DNA from: Arthrobacter globiformis NBRC 12137
GTDB lineage: Bacteria; Actinomycetota; Actinomycetes; Actinomycetales; Micrococcaceae
Assembly (NCBI RefSeq): GCF_000238915.1
Contig: NZ_BAEG01000037.1
Span: 62,001-126,000 of the forward strand
DNA: 64,000 bases
Reading direction: 5' to 3'
The notes beneath the pieces were generated by a model, which was given only the letters and a program-made list of their open reading frames with translations, did not search any database and was not told the DNA's origin. A program made the translations under genes and the position numbers. Shown in pieces: positions 53,542-62,257 of the stretch. The first letter of the stretch is position 1; each line of letters opens with the position of its first letter.

Positions 53542-55026
53542 TCAGGAGGTCGCTACCGACTCAGCGGAGTTGGTGTCTTCCTCGCCGGCGATTTGATGGT
53601 GCTCGTGCAGGTCTCTGTTGACGGCGCGGATCCGGTCGCGGACGGAGAGCCAAACCACCAAGCCGACCAGGGCGATTCCGGCAAGTCCGATGGGCACCGA
53701 CCAGGACACATACCACGGCACCTCTTCTCCAGGGCTTCTGGGCCAGGCGAGGTTGATGACTTCGAAGACAATCCAGGCGGCTGCAGCGGCAACGACAGGC
53801 AGTGTGAAGACGCCCAGCGAAAACGGTCCTGCGTGCCATTTTTTGCTGACGATCCGTGCGAACAGGGCCACAACCACGAGTCCCATGGTTACGAAGAAGC
53901 CACCTGCTGCCGCGGCAACCAGGGTGGCGTACACCTGCTCCGAGAATGCGAGGAGCGTGATGACAATGGCGAGCACACCGACGACAATGATGGCCCGGTT
54001 GGGCGTGCGGTGCTTTTGGGAGAGCTTGGCCATGAAACGTGATGCCGGGAGGACGCCGTCCCGCGAGAAAGACCAGATGACGCGCGAGATGCTGGTCTGG
54101 GCCGTCAGCATTGATGCTGCGAAACCGATGATGACGAGGCCAAAGAACGGTTGTGCGATGCCGGGGCCGAGGGATTCGGTGATGTTGTTTGCGGCAGGGT
54201 CAACAATGGCGCCCGTAATGACGGCGCCGAAATCGGGCGTTGAGAGTACCAAAGCCAGCGACGAGTACAGGACAACGATTCCAATGGTGGCAAGCGCTCC
54301 GACAATAGCCTTGGGGAGGTTCTTTTCGGGCCGGTCGATTTCTTCGGCCATGCTGCAGACGGTTTCGAAGCCAGCGAATCCAAAGCCTACGAATCCCATG
54401 GCCAGGATGAAACCGCCCCACAGGTAGTCTCCGTCAGCTGCGCCGCCTGAGGTGAAGAGGATGCTAAGGGGCTGCTCCCGGTGCCAGATCAACAGCACGG
54501 TTGCCAGAACGATCGAGCCGACGACTTCAGCTGCGAGACTCAGGCGGGTGAGGATTTTCAGGACGACGGGCCCGATCAAGTTCAGGGCGGTTGTCGCGAC
54601 GAGAATTACGAGAGCGACGGCAATGTGCTCTATCAGGCTGAAGTCAGGAATCCCCAGGAGCGGGGGAATGAAGCTTGCAATGGCGTACGCGTTGCTGGCT
54701 ATGACGATGATGATCGTCCAGATGTAGGCCCAGCCCGCAGCCCAGCCGTAGCTTTCGCCTACCAGGCGGCGGGCCCACTGGTAGCTGCCGCCCTGGAATG
54801 GCCAGCGTGACACCAGGACGCCCAGGCTGAGGGCTATCAGGAGTTGAAGTACCAGCACTACTGCAAACGCCCACCAGCCTGCAGGCCCTGCGGCCTGCAT
54901 GACGAGCCCGAATACGGCGTACAGGGCAACGATGGGGGAGATGAAGACGAAAGCAATGGTGAACGCATCGCGCATGCGGAACTGGCGCTTCAGCGTCATG
55001 CTTCCGCTCGAAGATTGGTGAGACAT
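53542..55026 (-). CDS. APC-superfamily amino acid/amine permease
   Basis: 494 residues from ATG 55026, with AAAGG upstream; a longer frame extends upstream without a site. About 12 transmembrane helices: FTIAFVFISPIVALYAVFGLVMQAAGPAGWW, SRWPFQGGSYQWARRLVGESYGWAAGWAYIW, the FGFAGFETVCSMAEEIDRPEKNLPKAI block, and TAQTSISRVIWSFSRDGVLPASRFMAKLS. It is a paralogue of the permease at 39377. Close to the GABA/putrescine operon and its AsnC regulator, an amine or GABA substrate is plausible. Confidence 0.92.
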   Translation of the reverse strand: MSHQSSSGSMTLKRQFRMRDAFTIAFVFISPIVALYAVFGLVMQAAGPAGWWAFAVVLVLQLLIALSLGVLVSRWPFQGGSYQWARRLVGESYGWAAGWAYIWTIIIVIASNAYAIASFIPPLLGIPDFSLIEHIAVALVILVATTALNLIGPVVLKILTRLSLAAEVVGSIVLATVLLIWHREQPLSILFTSGGAADGDYLWGGFILAMGFVGFGFAGFETVCSMAEEIDRPEKNLPKAIVGALATIGIVVLYSSLALVLSTPDFGAVITGAIVDPAANNITESLGPGIAQPFFGLVIIGFAASMLTAQTSISRVIWSFSRDGVLPASRFMAKLSQKHRTPNRAIIVVGVLAIVITLLAFSEQVYATLVAAAAGGFFVTMGLVVVALFARIVSKKWHAGPFSLGVFTLPVVAAAAAWIVFEVINLAWPRSPGEEVPWYVSWSVPIGLAGIALVGLVVWLSVRDRIRAVNRDLHEHHQIAGEEDTNSAESVATS

Positions 55027-55172
55027 GGGGGGCCTTTCAGACTTGCTCTGCCGGGGCCACTGCCGCCAGCAGTCATCGTTGACTGCGTCCGGGGCGGGGT
55101 GACCGGGGAAGCGCAGAGGATCTTGCTTCAGCAACCGTACTCGCATATGACAGCAATCACAAGGTATTTTTT

Positions 55173-55201
55173 CAAAACTAGCAGAAACTGTTGGAGTTTT
55201 G
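55173..55201. promoter_or_regulatory. Inverted repeat upstream of the APC permease
   Basis: CAAAACT (55173-55179) and AGTTTTG (55195-55201) with a 15-base spacer, in an AT-rich stretch about 147 bases before the permease start. It may be an Lrp-type or other operator. Confidence 0.35.
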
Positions 55202-55500
55202 ATCATTTGCCCGGCTTAGAACGTGTGAATAGCCCTCGGCGTTCGCTCAGCGAAGCCTGGCGGCGGGAGGTTCGGGGCCTTTCGTAACGCTCCTTGAGAG
55301 CGTCCAGGTGCATCCATTCCTCCATGCGGCCGGACGTCGCCGTGGGACAGGATCTCGTCCAGGAGTCCGGCGAGTTGCGAAATGGACTCGGTGGAGACCG
55401 GTCGCAATGGCTTAAAAACCGGCCAATCGTCCGTGAAAGAAGCTCAACCGAGGACCTCTGCCTCAATTCGTCCGGGCTGCTCGGCCGCCTCCGCTGAAGT
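55202..55500. other. Region without a recognisable gene
   Basis: About 300 bases between the permease promoter and an IS481 remnant. Short open frames on the minus strand (for example SESISQLAGLLDEILSHGDVRP) do not match a family I recognise and lack ribosome sites. Possibly the eroded end of another gene. Confidence 0.4.
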
Positions 55501-55930
55501 TGGGGCCAATTCCGCAGGCGACCTTGCGCGTCCTCCGGCTTGACTACACCCGTTTGGCGTACGCCGAGGTCCTTCCCGATGAGAAATGCCCTACTGCGCC
55601 GGGTTCCTCACCAGAGCCGCAGCAACCATGGCAACCCAGGGCGCACCCGTGAAGCGGGCCATGACTGACAATGCTTTTCGCCTACCGGCTCTCCCTCGTC
55701 TTCCAGGACGCCCTGGCCGGGTTGGGGGCTAAACACATCCTGATCAAACCCCGCCACCCTTGGCAGAACGGCAAAGCAGAACGCTTCAACCGCACCCTCC
55801 AGGAAGGCTGGGCGTACCGCCAGCCTTTTACCTCGAACCAAGCTGCAACCATGGCAAAACTTCTACAACAAACCACCGGCCCCACGGCAGCCTCGGAGGC
55901 AAACCATCCTTCAGCAGGTGCAACCAACTT
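55500..55930 (+). pseudogene. C-terminal half of an IS481-family transposase
   Basis: In plus frames: RVLRLDYTRLAYAEVLPDEK, then VKRAMTDNAFAYR-like with the second catalytic Asp, then GAKHILIKPRHPWQNGKAERFNRTLQEGWAYRQPF with the catalytic Glu, and after another frameshift NHRPHGSLGGKPSFSR. The N-terminal half is missing and at least two frameshifts occur. It is different from the intact IS481 element at 23217. Confidence 0.8.
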
Positions 55931-55945
55931 ACTGGCTGATTACTG

Positions 55946-56923
55946 CTAGGTCAGGCCGGACCAGGTGTACGGCAGCTTATGGATGTGGAGGTAGCCGTAG
56001 GTGCGGGTCGCGGTGACGGACTTGATGGCACGCAGGCGTGTGCCTACGAAGTCTGCAAAGTCGGCCTTGTCCCTGCACGTGACTTCCAGCATGAGGTCGT
56101 GGCGTCCGCTGGTGGTGATGATCATTCCGACCTCGGGCAGGTCGCTGATTTCCCGGGCTGCAGCGCGGATGTCACCGGCGACACTGATGCCGATGCCGGC
56201 CTGGACCTGGCCCTGGGACAGCAGGCGGTTGACCATGGTGTTGATGTGCAGCACCCCTGTTTCAAGCAGCCGGAGCACTCTTCTGCGGGCGCTGGGGTAA
56301 GTCAGGCCGGAAACCGCGGCGAGGTCGGTGTACGAGGCCCTGCCGTCCTCCCTGAGGGCCTGGATGATGGCCATGTCGGCGTGGTCAAGGGTCAGGGGGT
56401 CCTGCTGCGAAAGTCCGTTCTGCCGGCGGCTGCCGCCCAGCCCGCCGGACGTGTCGTAGCCATATTTCTCGAACGAGAGGTACAGGAACGTATGGCAGCC
56501 CTGCACGCCGGGGACCGCCCGGATGTCATCGAGGACCTGCAGGAGCTCGTCGTCATCCCTGCACACGACCTCTACCAGGACGTCGAAGTCCCCGGCTGTG
56601 GAGACCACAAAGTCGGTGGCCGGGAAAGTGGCCAGGTGCTCAGCCACTTCCCGGGCGGATTTGCTGACATTGATAGCGACACCGGCGAAAGTTCTGAAAC
56701 CCAGAACTTCAGGGGACACGCTGCCAACGACTTTGATGACCCCGCCGCGTTCGAGTCGGTCGATGCGGTGCCGGATTGCCTCCCCTGAGAGGCTTACTTC
56801 GTTCCCCATGTCAGAGAAGGTTGCCCGGCCATCCTCGCGCAGCAGGTCGATAAGTGCGAGGTCGACAGGGTCGAGCGCTATGGTGGGCTGATCTGCCGCG
56901 ACCGGTGTTGCTTCCGTCGTCAC
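55946..56923 (-). CDS. Lrp/AsnC-family regulator with two tandem HTH-RAM units
   Basis: 325 residues, about twice a usual Lrp protein. The first unit has HTH VDLALIDLLREDGRATFSDMGNEVSLSGEAIRHRIDRLERGGVIKVV and a RAM domain (FVVSTAGDFDVLVEVVCRDDDELLQVLDDIRAVPGV). The second has LDHADMAIIQALREDGRASYTDLAAVSGLTYPSARRRVLRLLETGVL and its own RAM region (GRHDLMLEVTCRDKADFADFVGTRLRAI). Tandem AsnC proteins occur in Actinobacteria next to amino acid and polyamine catabolic genes. It is encoded just downstream of the GABA operon terminator and likely controls that operon and itself. Confidence 0.9.
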   Translation of the reverse strand: MTTEATPVAADQPTIALDPVDLALIDLLREDGRATFSDMGNEVSLSGEAIRHRIDRLERGGVIKVVGSVSPEVLGFRTFAGVAINVSKSAREVAEHLATFPATDFVVSTAGDFDVLVEVVCRDDDELLQVLDDIRAVPGVQGCHTFLYLSFEKYGYDTSGGLGGSRRQNGLSQQDPLTLDHADMAIIQALREDGRASYTDLAAVSGLTYPSARRRVLRLLETGVLHINTMVNRLLSQGQVQAGIGISVAGDIRAAAREISDLPEVGMIITTSGRHDLMLEVTCRDKADFADFVGTRLRAIKSVTATRTYGYLHIHKLPYTWSGLT

Positions 56924-56955
56924 GCTGGTCTCCTCGTTTTGTCTGCCAGTGAGGC

Positions 56956-56974
56956 ACTTGAAAATATATCAAGT
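56956..56974. promoter_or_regulatory. Candidate Lrp/AsnC operator upstream of the regulator
   Basis: ACTTGAAAATATATCAAGT: perfect ACTTGA/TCAAGT arms around an AT-only centre, 33 bases before the regulator start. AT-rich imperfect dyads of about this size fit Lrp-family sites. Probable autoregulation. Confidence 0.55.
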
Positions 56975-56979
56975 TAAAA

Positions 56980-57022
56980 GGGGCTGGCGCAGAACATTTT
57001 TCTCATGTTCTGCGCCAGCCCC
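56980..57022 (-). terminator. Rho-independent terminator of the GABA operon
   Basis: A 17-bp perfect stem (56980-56996 with 57006-57022). On the minus strand it is followed by TTTTAAC. It lies 23 bases past the last operon gene and separates it from the regulator gene. Confidence 0.9.
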
Positions 57023-57045
57023 GACAAGGTGCCGAGCTTTTCCCG

Positions 57046-58539
57046 TTAACTGGCAGACAGATGAATCACTGAGGTCTTGGAGTGGGTGTAGTGCTCCACT
57101 GCCTGGGGACCGAGTTCCCGGCCGAAGCCGGAGGCCTTCATCCCGCCGAAGGGAAGGGTTGGATGAAACACCCCGTAGGTGTTGGCCCACACCGTTCCGG
57201 CCTCCAGCTTGCGAGTGAGACGGTGCACCCGGGAGACGTCCTTGGTCCAGAGCCCGGCGGCAAGACCGTACTCTGTGGAGTTCGCCTTTGTGATCGCGTC
57301 CTGTTCGTCCGAGAACGTGTCCACGGCCAGGACAGGGCCGAACACTTCATGGCTTGCCAGCGGGTGCCCGGTGGGAATGCCCGTAACGATGGTCGGAGCC
57401 AGGAAATAACCCGCTTGGGGGATCGCCGTGCTGCAGGTTTGAACGGTAGCTCCGGCTTCCTCCGCTTCCTGGAGGAAAGCCTTGATTTTTGTCAGCTGCC
57501 CTTCGGAGATCACGGGTCCGATGTCGGTGCCGGGGTTCATCGAGTGTCCAAGGGCGAGGTTGCCGGTGCGTTCAGTAAGGGCCGAGATGAACGCATCTTT
57601 GATGCTCTCCTGTACCAGCACCCGGCTTCCGGCGATGCAGATCTGCCCGGCGTTGGTCCAGATCCCGGCCGCCACGCCCTCGACCGCTGCTTCAAGGTCG
57701 GCATCGGCGAAAATGAGCTGTGCGCTCTTGCCGCCAAGTTCCACCGTGGCCGGGGTGAGTGTTTCCGCGGCTGCGCGGAGCACGGCCTTGCCCGTGGCGG
57801 TGGAACCGGTGAAGGCGATTTTGTCTACGTCCCGGGAACTGGTCAGCGCTTCCCCGGCGGTCCTGCCACCGGTGACCACGTTGAAAACACCTGCCGGGAC
57901 GCCGGCTTCGTGGGCCAGGTGAGCCAGCAGCACGCTGGAGGCAGAGGCCAGTTCTGAGGGCTTGGCCACCACGGTGTTGCCGAAGGCCAGAGCCGGTGCC
58001 ACCTTGTAGGTGAGGATCGGCAATGGATAGTTCCAGGGTGTGATGGCCACGCAGACGCCCAAAGGTTCACGGGTGGTGGTGGCGAAGTATTCACGGGGCG
58101 CGGGAACCACCGTGCCGGATGCTTTGGTGCACCAGCCTGCGAAGTAACGGAGCACTGCCGCCGCCTCGGCAATGTCCAGGCGGGCTTCTGCAAGGGGCTT
58201 TCCGGTGTCGCGCGCCTCGACTTCGCTGAGGATTTCCGAGTCCCGATCGACCAGGTCGGCGAGGCGGAAGAGGATCCGTTCGCGTTCCTCCGGGTCCTTC
58301 TCGGACCAGCGGCCGTCGCTGTAGGCTTCCTTGGCCGCTTGTACGGCGTCTTCGACATCCGCGGCGCTCGAGTCGGCCAGCGATCCGATCACCGCTCCGT
58401 TGCCGGGATCGATGATGTCGAGGTAAGCACCGCCTCCAGGGGCCTGGACGTGGCCGTTAATGAAGCTGTGGACCGGGTAGTCAAACACTGCCTGCCCGGT
58501 CGCGGAGGCTGAGGCCTTGGCGATGTTCGTGATGCTCAT
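57046..58539 (-). CDS. Aldehyde dehydrogenase, aminobutyraldehyde/betaine-aldehyde type
   Basis: 497 residues. NAD-binding and catalytic motifs: AITPWNYPLPILTYKVAPALAFGNTVVAKPSE, IAFTGSTATGKAVLRAAAETLTPATVELGGKSAQLIF (catalytic Glu), and TNAGQICIAGSRVLVQ (catalytic Cys). It resembles gamma-aminobutyraldehyde or betaine aldehyde dehydrogenases, which make GABA from the putrescine-derived aldehyde. Its ATG overlaps the transaminase stop (TAATG-type junction). Last gene of the operon. Confidence 0.9.
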   Translation of the reverse strand: MSITNIAKASASATGQAVFDYPVHSFINGHVQAPGGGAYLDIIDPGNGAVIGSLADSSAADVEDAVQAAKEAYSDGRWSEKDPEERERILFRLADLVDRDSEILSEVEARDTGKPLAEARLDIAEAAAVLRYFAGWCTKASGTVVPAPREYFATTTREPLGVCVAITPWNYPLPILTYKVAPALAFGNTVVAKPSELASASSVLLAHLAHEAGVPAGVFNVVTGGRTAGEALTSSRDVDKIAFTGSTATGKAVLRAAAETLTPATVELGGKSAQLIFADADLEAAVEGVAAGIWTNAGQICIAGSRVLVQESIKDAFISALTERTGNLALGHSMNPGTDIGPVISEGQLTKIKAFLQEAEEAGATVQTCSTAIPQAGYFLAPTIVTGIPTGHPLASHEVFGPVLAVDTFSDEQDAITKANSTEYGLAAGLWTKDVSRVHRLTRKLEAGTVWANTYGVFHPTLPFGGMKASGFGRELGPQAVEHYTHSKTSVIHLSAS

Positions 58540-59903
58540 TATGCTGCTCCTGTCACGTTTGCTGCTGCCGTGGAGACGGCTTCGATGAGGACGTCCAGGC
58601 CTTCCTGGAAGAGGTCATGCCCGATCACAAGGGGGGGCAGGAGGCGGATCACGTTCCCGTAGGTGCCGGTGACGAGAACCAGAACGCCTTGTTCGTGGCA
58701 CAGGCGTGCGGCCGCCCGGGCGATTTCAGGTGCGGGGGTCTTGGTGCCGGGTTCGACGAGTTCGATGGCGATCATTGCGCCACGGCCGCGGATGTCACCG
58801 ATGGGGGAGCCGGGAAGTTCCTGGGCGGCCTTGAAACGGCTGATCGCGGTTTCGCCGATCTTCCGCGCTGCCTCGAGCAGGCCGTTCTCTTGGACTTCTT
58901 CAATGGCAGCCAGTGCGGCGGCGCAGGCGGCCGGGTTGCCTCCGTAGGTTCCGCCGAGGCCTCCGGGCTGCACGGCGTCCATCAGTTCGGCACGGCCGGT
59001 GACTGCCGACAGGGGAAGCCCTCCGCCGATGCCTTTGCCGATGGCCATCACATCAGGGACGATCTCTTCGTGTTCGGAGGCGAACCAGGCACCGGTGCGG
59101 CCCGACCCGCTCTGCACCTCATCGGCAATGAGCAGGATGCCGTTGGCGCGGGTGAAGGCCTGGAGCGCGGTGAGGTATCCGGGGGCGGGGACGATGAATC
59201 CGCCTTCGCCCTGGATGGGTTCAACGACGATGCCGGCCACTTCCGATGCGCCGATCTGGGCTTCGATGGTGCTGATGACACGGGCGGCGGCTTCTTCTCC
59301 GGTCAGGCCGTCCCGGTAGGGGTATGAGGCCGGGACGCGGTAGATTTCGCTGGCAAGCGGACCGAAGCCTGCCTTGAAGGGCGCTGCCTTGGCGGTCATC
59401 GCCAGCGTCAGGTTGGTCCGGCCGTGGTAGGCGTGTTCGAGGACGACGATGGCCTGCCGGCCGGTGGCTTTCCTGGCGACCTTGACCGCGTTTTCCACGG
59501 CTTCGGAGCCGGAGTTGAACAGGGCGGTCCGCTTGGGGTGGTCCCCAGGGGTGAGGGTATTCAGTTTCTCGCAGACCTCCACGTAGCCCTCGTACGGAGT
59601 GATGAAGAAGGCGGTGTGGGTGAAGGCGCTGATTTGCTGCGTCACCGCGTCGACGACCTTGGGGTTGGCGTTGCCCACGGTGGAGACCCCGACCCCGGAG
59701 GCGAGGTCGATCAGCTGGTTGCCGTCCGCGTCGACGATGATGCCTCCGCCGGCTGCCTTGACGTAGATGGGCAGGACCGAAGGGACCGCCGAGGTGACGG
59801 CCTCACTTCGGCGGGCGTGCAGGGTGCGGGACTTGGGTCCGGGAATCTCGGTGCGGACGATGCGCTGCTGGGTCATGGCGGGGCCGCCGGTGTTGGTTGT
59901 CAC
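58539..59903 (-). CDS. gabT: 4-aminobutyrate aminotransferase
   Basis: 454 residues from GTG 59903, with AGGAG seven bases upstream; the more upstream start in the same frame lacks a site. Class III PLP transaminase: LFNSGSEAVENAVKVARKATG, VVLEHAYHGRTNLTLAMTAK, VVEPIQGEGGFIVPAPGYL, LLIADEVQSGSGRTG, and the PLP lysine in MAIGKGIGGGLPLSAV. It transfers the amino group of GABA to 2-oxoglutarate, giving succinate semialdehyde. The enzyme for the next step is encoded 23 bases upstream. Confidence 0.94.
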   Translation of the reverse strand: MTTNTGGPAMTQQRIVRTEIPGPKSRTLHARRSEAVTSAVPSVLPIYVKAAGGGIIVDADGNQLIDLASGVGVSTVGNANPKVVDAVTQQISAFTHTAFFITPYEGYVEVCEKLNTLTPGDHPKRTALFNSGSEAVENAVKVARKATGRQAIVVLEHAYHGRTNLTLAMTAKAAPFKAGFGPLASEIYRVPASYPYRDGLTGEEAAARVISTIEAQIGASEVAGIVVEPIQGEGGFIVPAPGYLTALQAFTRANGILLIADEVQSGSGRTGAWFASEHEEIVPDVMAIGKGIGGGLPLSAVTGRAELMDAVQPGGLGGTYGGNPAACAAALAAIEEVQENGLLEAARKIGETAISRFKAAQELPGSPIGDIRGRGAMIAIELVEPGTKTPAPEIARAAARLCHEQGVLVLVTGTYGNVIRLLPPLVIGHDLFQEGLDVLIEAVSTAAANVTGAA

Positions 59904-59926
59904 TGTGTTACTCCTGGAGATGTCTG

Positions 59927-61372
59927 TCACCACTGGACGGCGATGTATTTGGTTTCGAGGAATTCGTGGATGCCATGGTGGCCGCCTTCACGGCCGATGC
60001 CGCTTTGCTTGACCCCGCCAAAAGGTGCCGCGGGGTCGGAGAAGATGCCGGTGTTCACACCCACCATGCCGGCGTGGACACGCTCGGCGACGCGCAGCGC
60101 CCGGGCGAGGTCTGCGCTGAAAATGTAGGAGCCGAGGCCCATGTCGGTTGCGTTGGCCATGGCCACAACGTGGTCCTCATCGGTGAACCCGACGATGGGT
60201 GCGACCGGTCCGAACAGTTCGTGGTTCAGGATGTCTGCGTCCGGGGCCACATCGGTCAGCACGGTGGGGGCGAAGTAGTAGCCCGGACCGGCCGGAACGT
60301 CGGTTCCTGTGGCGCGCTTCGCCCCGGCCTGAAGGGCCGCATCGACGGCCTCCTGGAGGCCTTCGAGGGCGGCCTTGCTGGCCAGCGGGCCGACTTCGGT
60401 GCCGTCTTCGCTGCCCGGGCCCACACGGAGGGCTTCCATGGCCTGGACGAACTTGCCGGTGAATTCAGCCCGGATGTTGTCGTGGACGTAGAACCGGTTC
60501 GCTGCGGTGCAGGCCTCGGCGTTGTGGCGCATTTTGGCGGTCATGGCCGCTTCGACGGCTTTGTCCACGTCGGCGTCCTCGAACACGATGAACGGCGCGT
60601 TTCCACCCAACTCCATTCCGGTGTTCAGGATCCGGCCGCTGGCCTGGGACAGCAGCTGCCGGCCCACCTGTGTTGAACCGGTGAAGGACAGCATCTGCAC
60701 GGGGCTGGAATCAATCAGGGCTGCGATGACTTCCCGGTCGCGGCGGGTCGGCACAATATTGACCGCTCCGCTGGGGACGCCGGCCTGGGTGAGCAGTTCC
60801 GCGATCCGCAGGGCGGTGAGCGGGGTCTGGTTGGACGGCTTGACCACGACGGTGCAACCGGCAGCGAGGGCGGGAGCGACCTTGCGGGTGATCATCGCGG
60901 CGGGAAGGTTCCACGGCGTGATGGCAAGGACGACGCCGACGGGCTGGGATATTTCCATGATCCTGCGGTTGCCGGTCGGGGACTCACGGAGGGAGCCTGG
61001 CAGCCGGACCGCCTCTTCACTGAACCACCGGAAGAACTCCGCTGCGTAATCGGCTTCAGCCAGGGCATCAACACGTGCCTTGCCGTTTTCGGCGACGATC
61101 AGGTCTGCGATTTCATCACGGTGTGCGGTCAGAAGCTCGAACGCTGCCCGGAGGACTTCTGCCCGTTCACGGGGTGTCCGGGTGCCCCAGGGTGCGAGGG
61201 CCTTCTGGGCCGCCTCGGCGGCTTCCAGTCCGTCGGCTACGGATGCGTTGGCGACGTCGACGATCGTCTTGCCGGTTGAAGGATCCTCGACCGGGAAGAC
61301 GACGCCGTCGGACGCCGGACGGAAACTGCCGTCGATGAAGAGCCCGCTGGGGCCGGTGAAAGACTCAGTCAT
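59927..61372 (-). CDS. gabD: Succinate-semialdehyde dehydrogenase (NAD(P)+)
   Basis: 481 residues. Motifs: AITPWNLPAAMITRKVAPALAAGCTVVVKPS, SFTGSTQVGRQLLSQASGRILNTGMELGGNAPFIVF (Glu), RHNAEACTAANRFYVHD (Cys), and the C-terminal PFGGVKQSGIGREGGHHGIHEFLETKYIA. These fit the GabD group that oxidises succinate semialdehyde to succinate. Its place beside gabT supports this over a generic aldehyde dehydrogenase. Confidence 0.93.
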   Translation of the reverse strand: MTESFTGPSGLFIDGSFRPASDGVVFPVEDPSTGKTIVDVANASVADGLEAAEAAQKALAPWGTRTPRERAEVLRAAFELLTAHRDEIADLIVAENGKARVDALAEADYAAEFFRWFSEEAVRLPGSLRESPTGNRRIMEISQPVGVVLAITPWNLPAAMITRKVAPALAAGCTVVVKPSNQTPLTALRIAELLTQAGVPSGAVNIVPTRRDREVIAALIDSSPVQMLSFTGSTQVGRQLLSQASGRILNTGMELGGNAPFIVFEDADVDKAVEAAMTAKMRHNAEACTAANRFYVHDNIRAEFTGKFVQAMEALRVGPGSEDGTEVGPLASKAALEGLQEAVDAALQAGAKRATGTDVPAGPGYYFAPTVLTDVAPDADILNHELFGPVAPIVGFTDEDHVVAMANATDMGLGSYIFSADLARALRVAERVHAGMVGVNTGIFSDPAAPFGGVKQSGIGREGGHHGIHEFLETKYIAVQW

Positions 61373-61423
61373 GGTGTGTTCCTCATTGCGCTGGTAGGTC
61401 TGCTGTTGCCGAAGTTGGGATGC

Positions 61424-62221
61424 TTAGGCGGGCTGGTGGTCTGAGGCCAGGTGGGGGGCCTTGTCCTGGATGGCAAGGAATGCCTCGGCGCCAAAATCGG
61501 CCACCAGGTCGGTGCCGTTGATCCAGTGCGATTCAGGTGTGGTCAGGAACCACGCGACGTTGGCGATTTCGGCCGGCGTGCCGGGGCGGCCGGACCGCTG
61601 GACGATGGGGTCCAGTTCCTCGGCGCCCATGGATTCGTAGAAGGAATCCAGCAGCGGGGTCTGGATGGGTCCGGGGCTGACCGAATTTATGCGGAAGCGG
61701 CCGAAGTACTTCTGCGCCGCCAGGATGGTCCAGGCAACGACGGCTTCCTTGGCCCGGTTGTAGGCGAGGTATCCGTCCGATTCGGACAGCTTCAGGGCTG
61801 CCAGGGCGGCATCGGCGTCGGGGGCCTGTATCAGGGAGGCCACGTCGTCCAGGTGATCCCGCCAGTACCAGCCGGAGGTCGAAGCGACGTTCACGACCGC
61901 ACCCCCGGTGGTGATTTTGGGTGCTGCTTTTTCGGTCAGTTCCCGGATACCGAGGAAGTTGACGGACAATACTGTCCGGGCACCTGCGGTGCCGGCGACG
62001 CCGGCGACGTTGCACAGGATATCGATGTTGTCCGGCAGCGCGGTCACCGCGGCGGCAATGGACCCGGAGTCGGCCAGATCCACGGGGACCGTCTGGACGT
62101 CGAGGGGGGAGGGGTTGCGGTCCAGGACAATGACGGTGTCGTTGTTGTCCAAAAACTTTTGTGCCGTCGCGAGTCCGATGCCGGAGGAGCCGCCGGTGAT
62201 TACTACGGTGCGTGCTGTCAT
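61424..62221 (-). CDS. SDR-family oxidoreductase
   Basis: 265 residues. VITGGSSGIGLATAQKFLDNNDTVIVLDRN (Rossmann; Asp suggests NAD), NVAGVAGTAG for the usual NNAG, NVASTSGWYW, and Tyr/Lys in YLAYNRAKEAVVAW. The insert GWYWRDHLDDVASL before the active site is typical of the coniferyl-alcohol or 3-alpha-hydroxysteroid dehydrogenase subgroup. It is not a standard GABA-pathway enzyme. It lies 51 bases upstream of gabD in the same operon. Confidence 0.86.
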   Translation of the reverse strand: MTARTVVITGGSSGIGLATAQKFLDNNDTVIVLDRNPSPLDVQTVPVDLADSGSIAAAVTALPDNIDILCNVAGVAGTAGARTVLSVNFLGIRELTEKAAPKITTGGAVVNVASTSGWYWRDHLDDVASLIQAPDADAALAALKLSESDGYLAYNRAKEAVVAWTILAAQKYFGRFRINSVSPGPIQTPLLDSFYESMGAEELDPIVQRSGRPGTPAEIANVAWFLTTPESHWINGTDLVADFGAEAFLAIQDKAPHLASDHQPA

Positions 62222-62257
62222 GGGATTCTCCTGGGAGTTATGCCTGAGGGCGGTTGT

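Noticed and set aside
53194..54042. Plus-strand frame of 282 codons opposite the APC permease
   Set aside because: It overlaps the well-supported permease C-terminus and becomes acidic and repetitive there, typical of a shadow frame.
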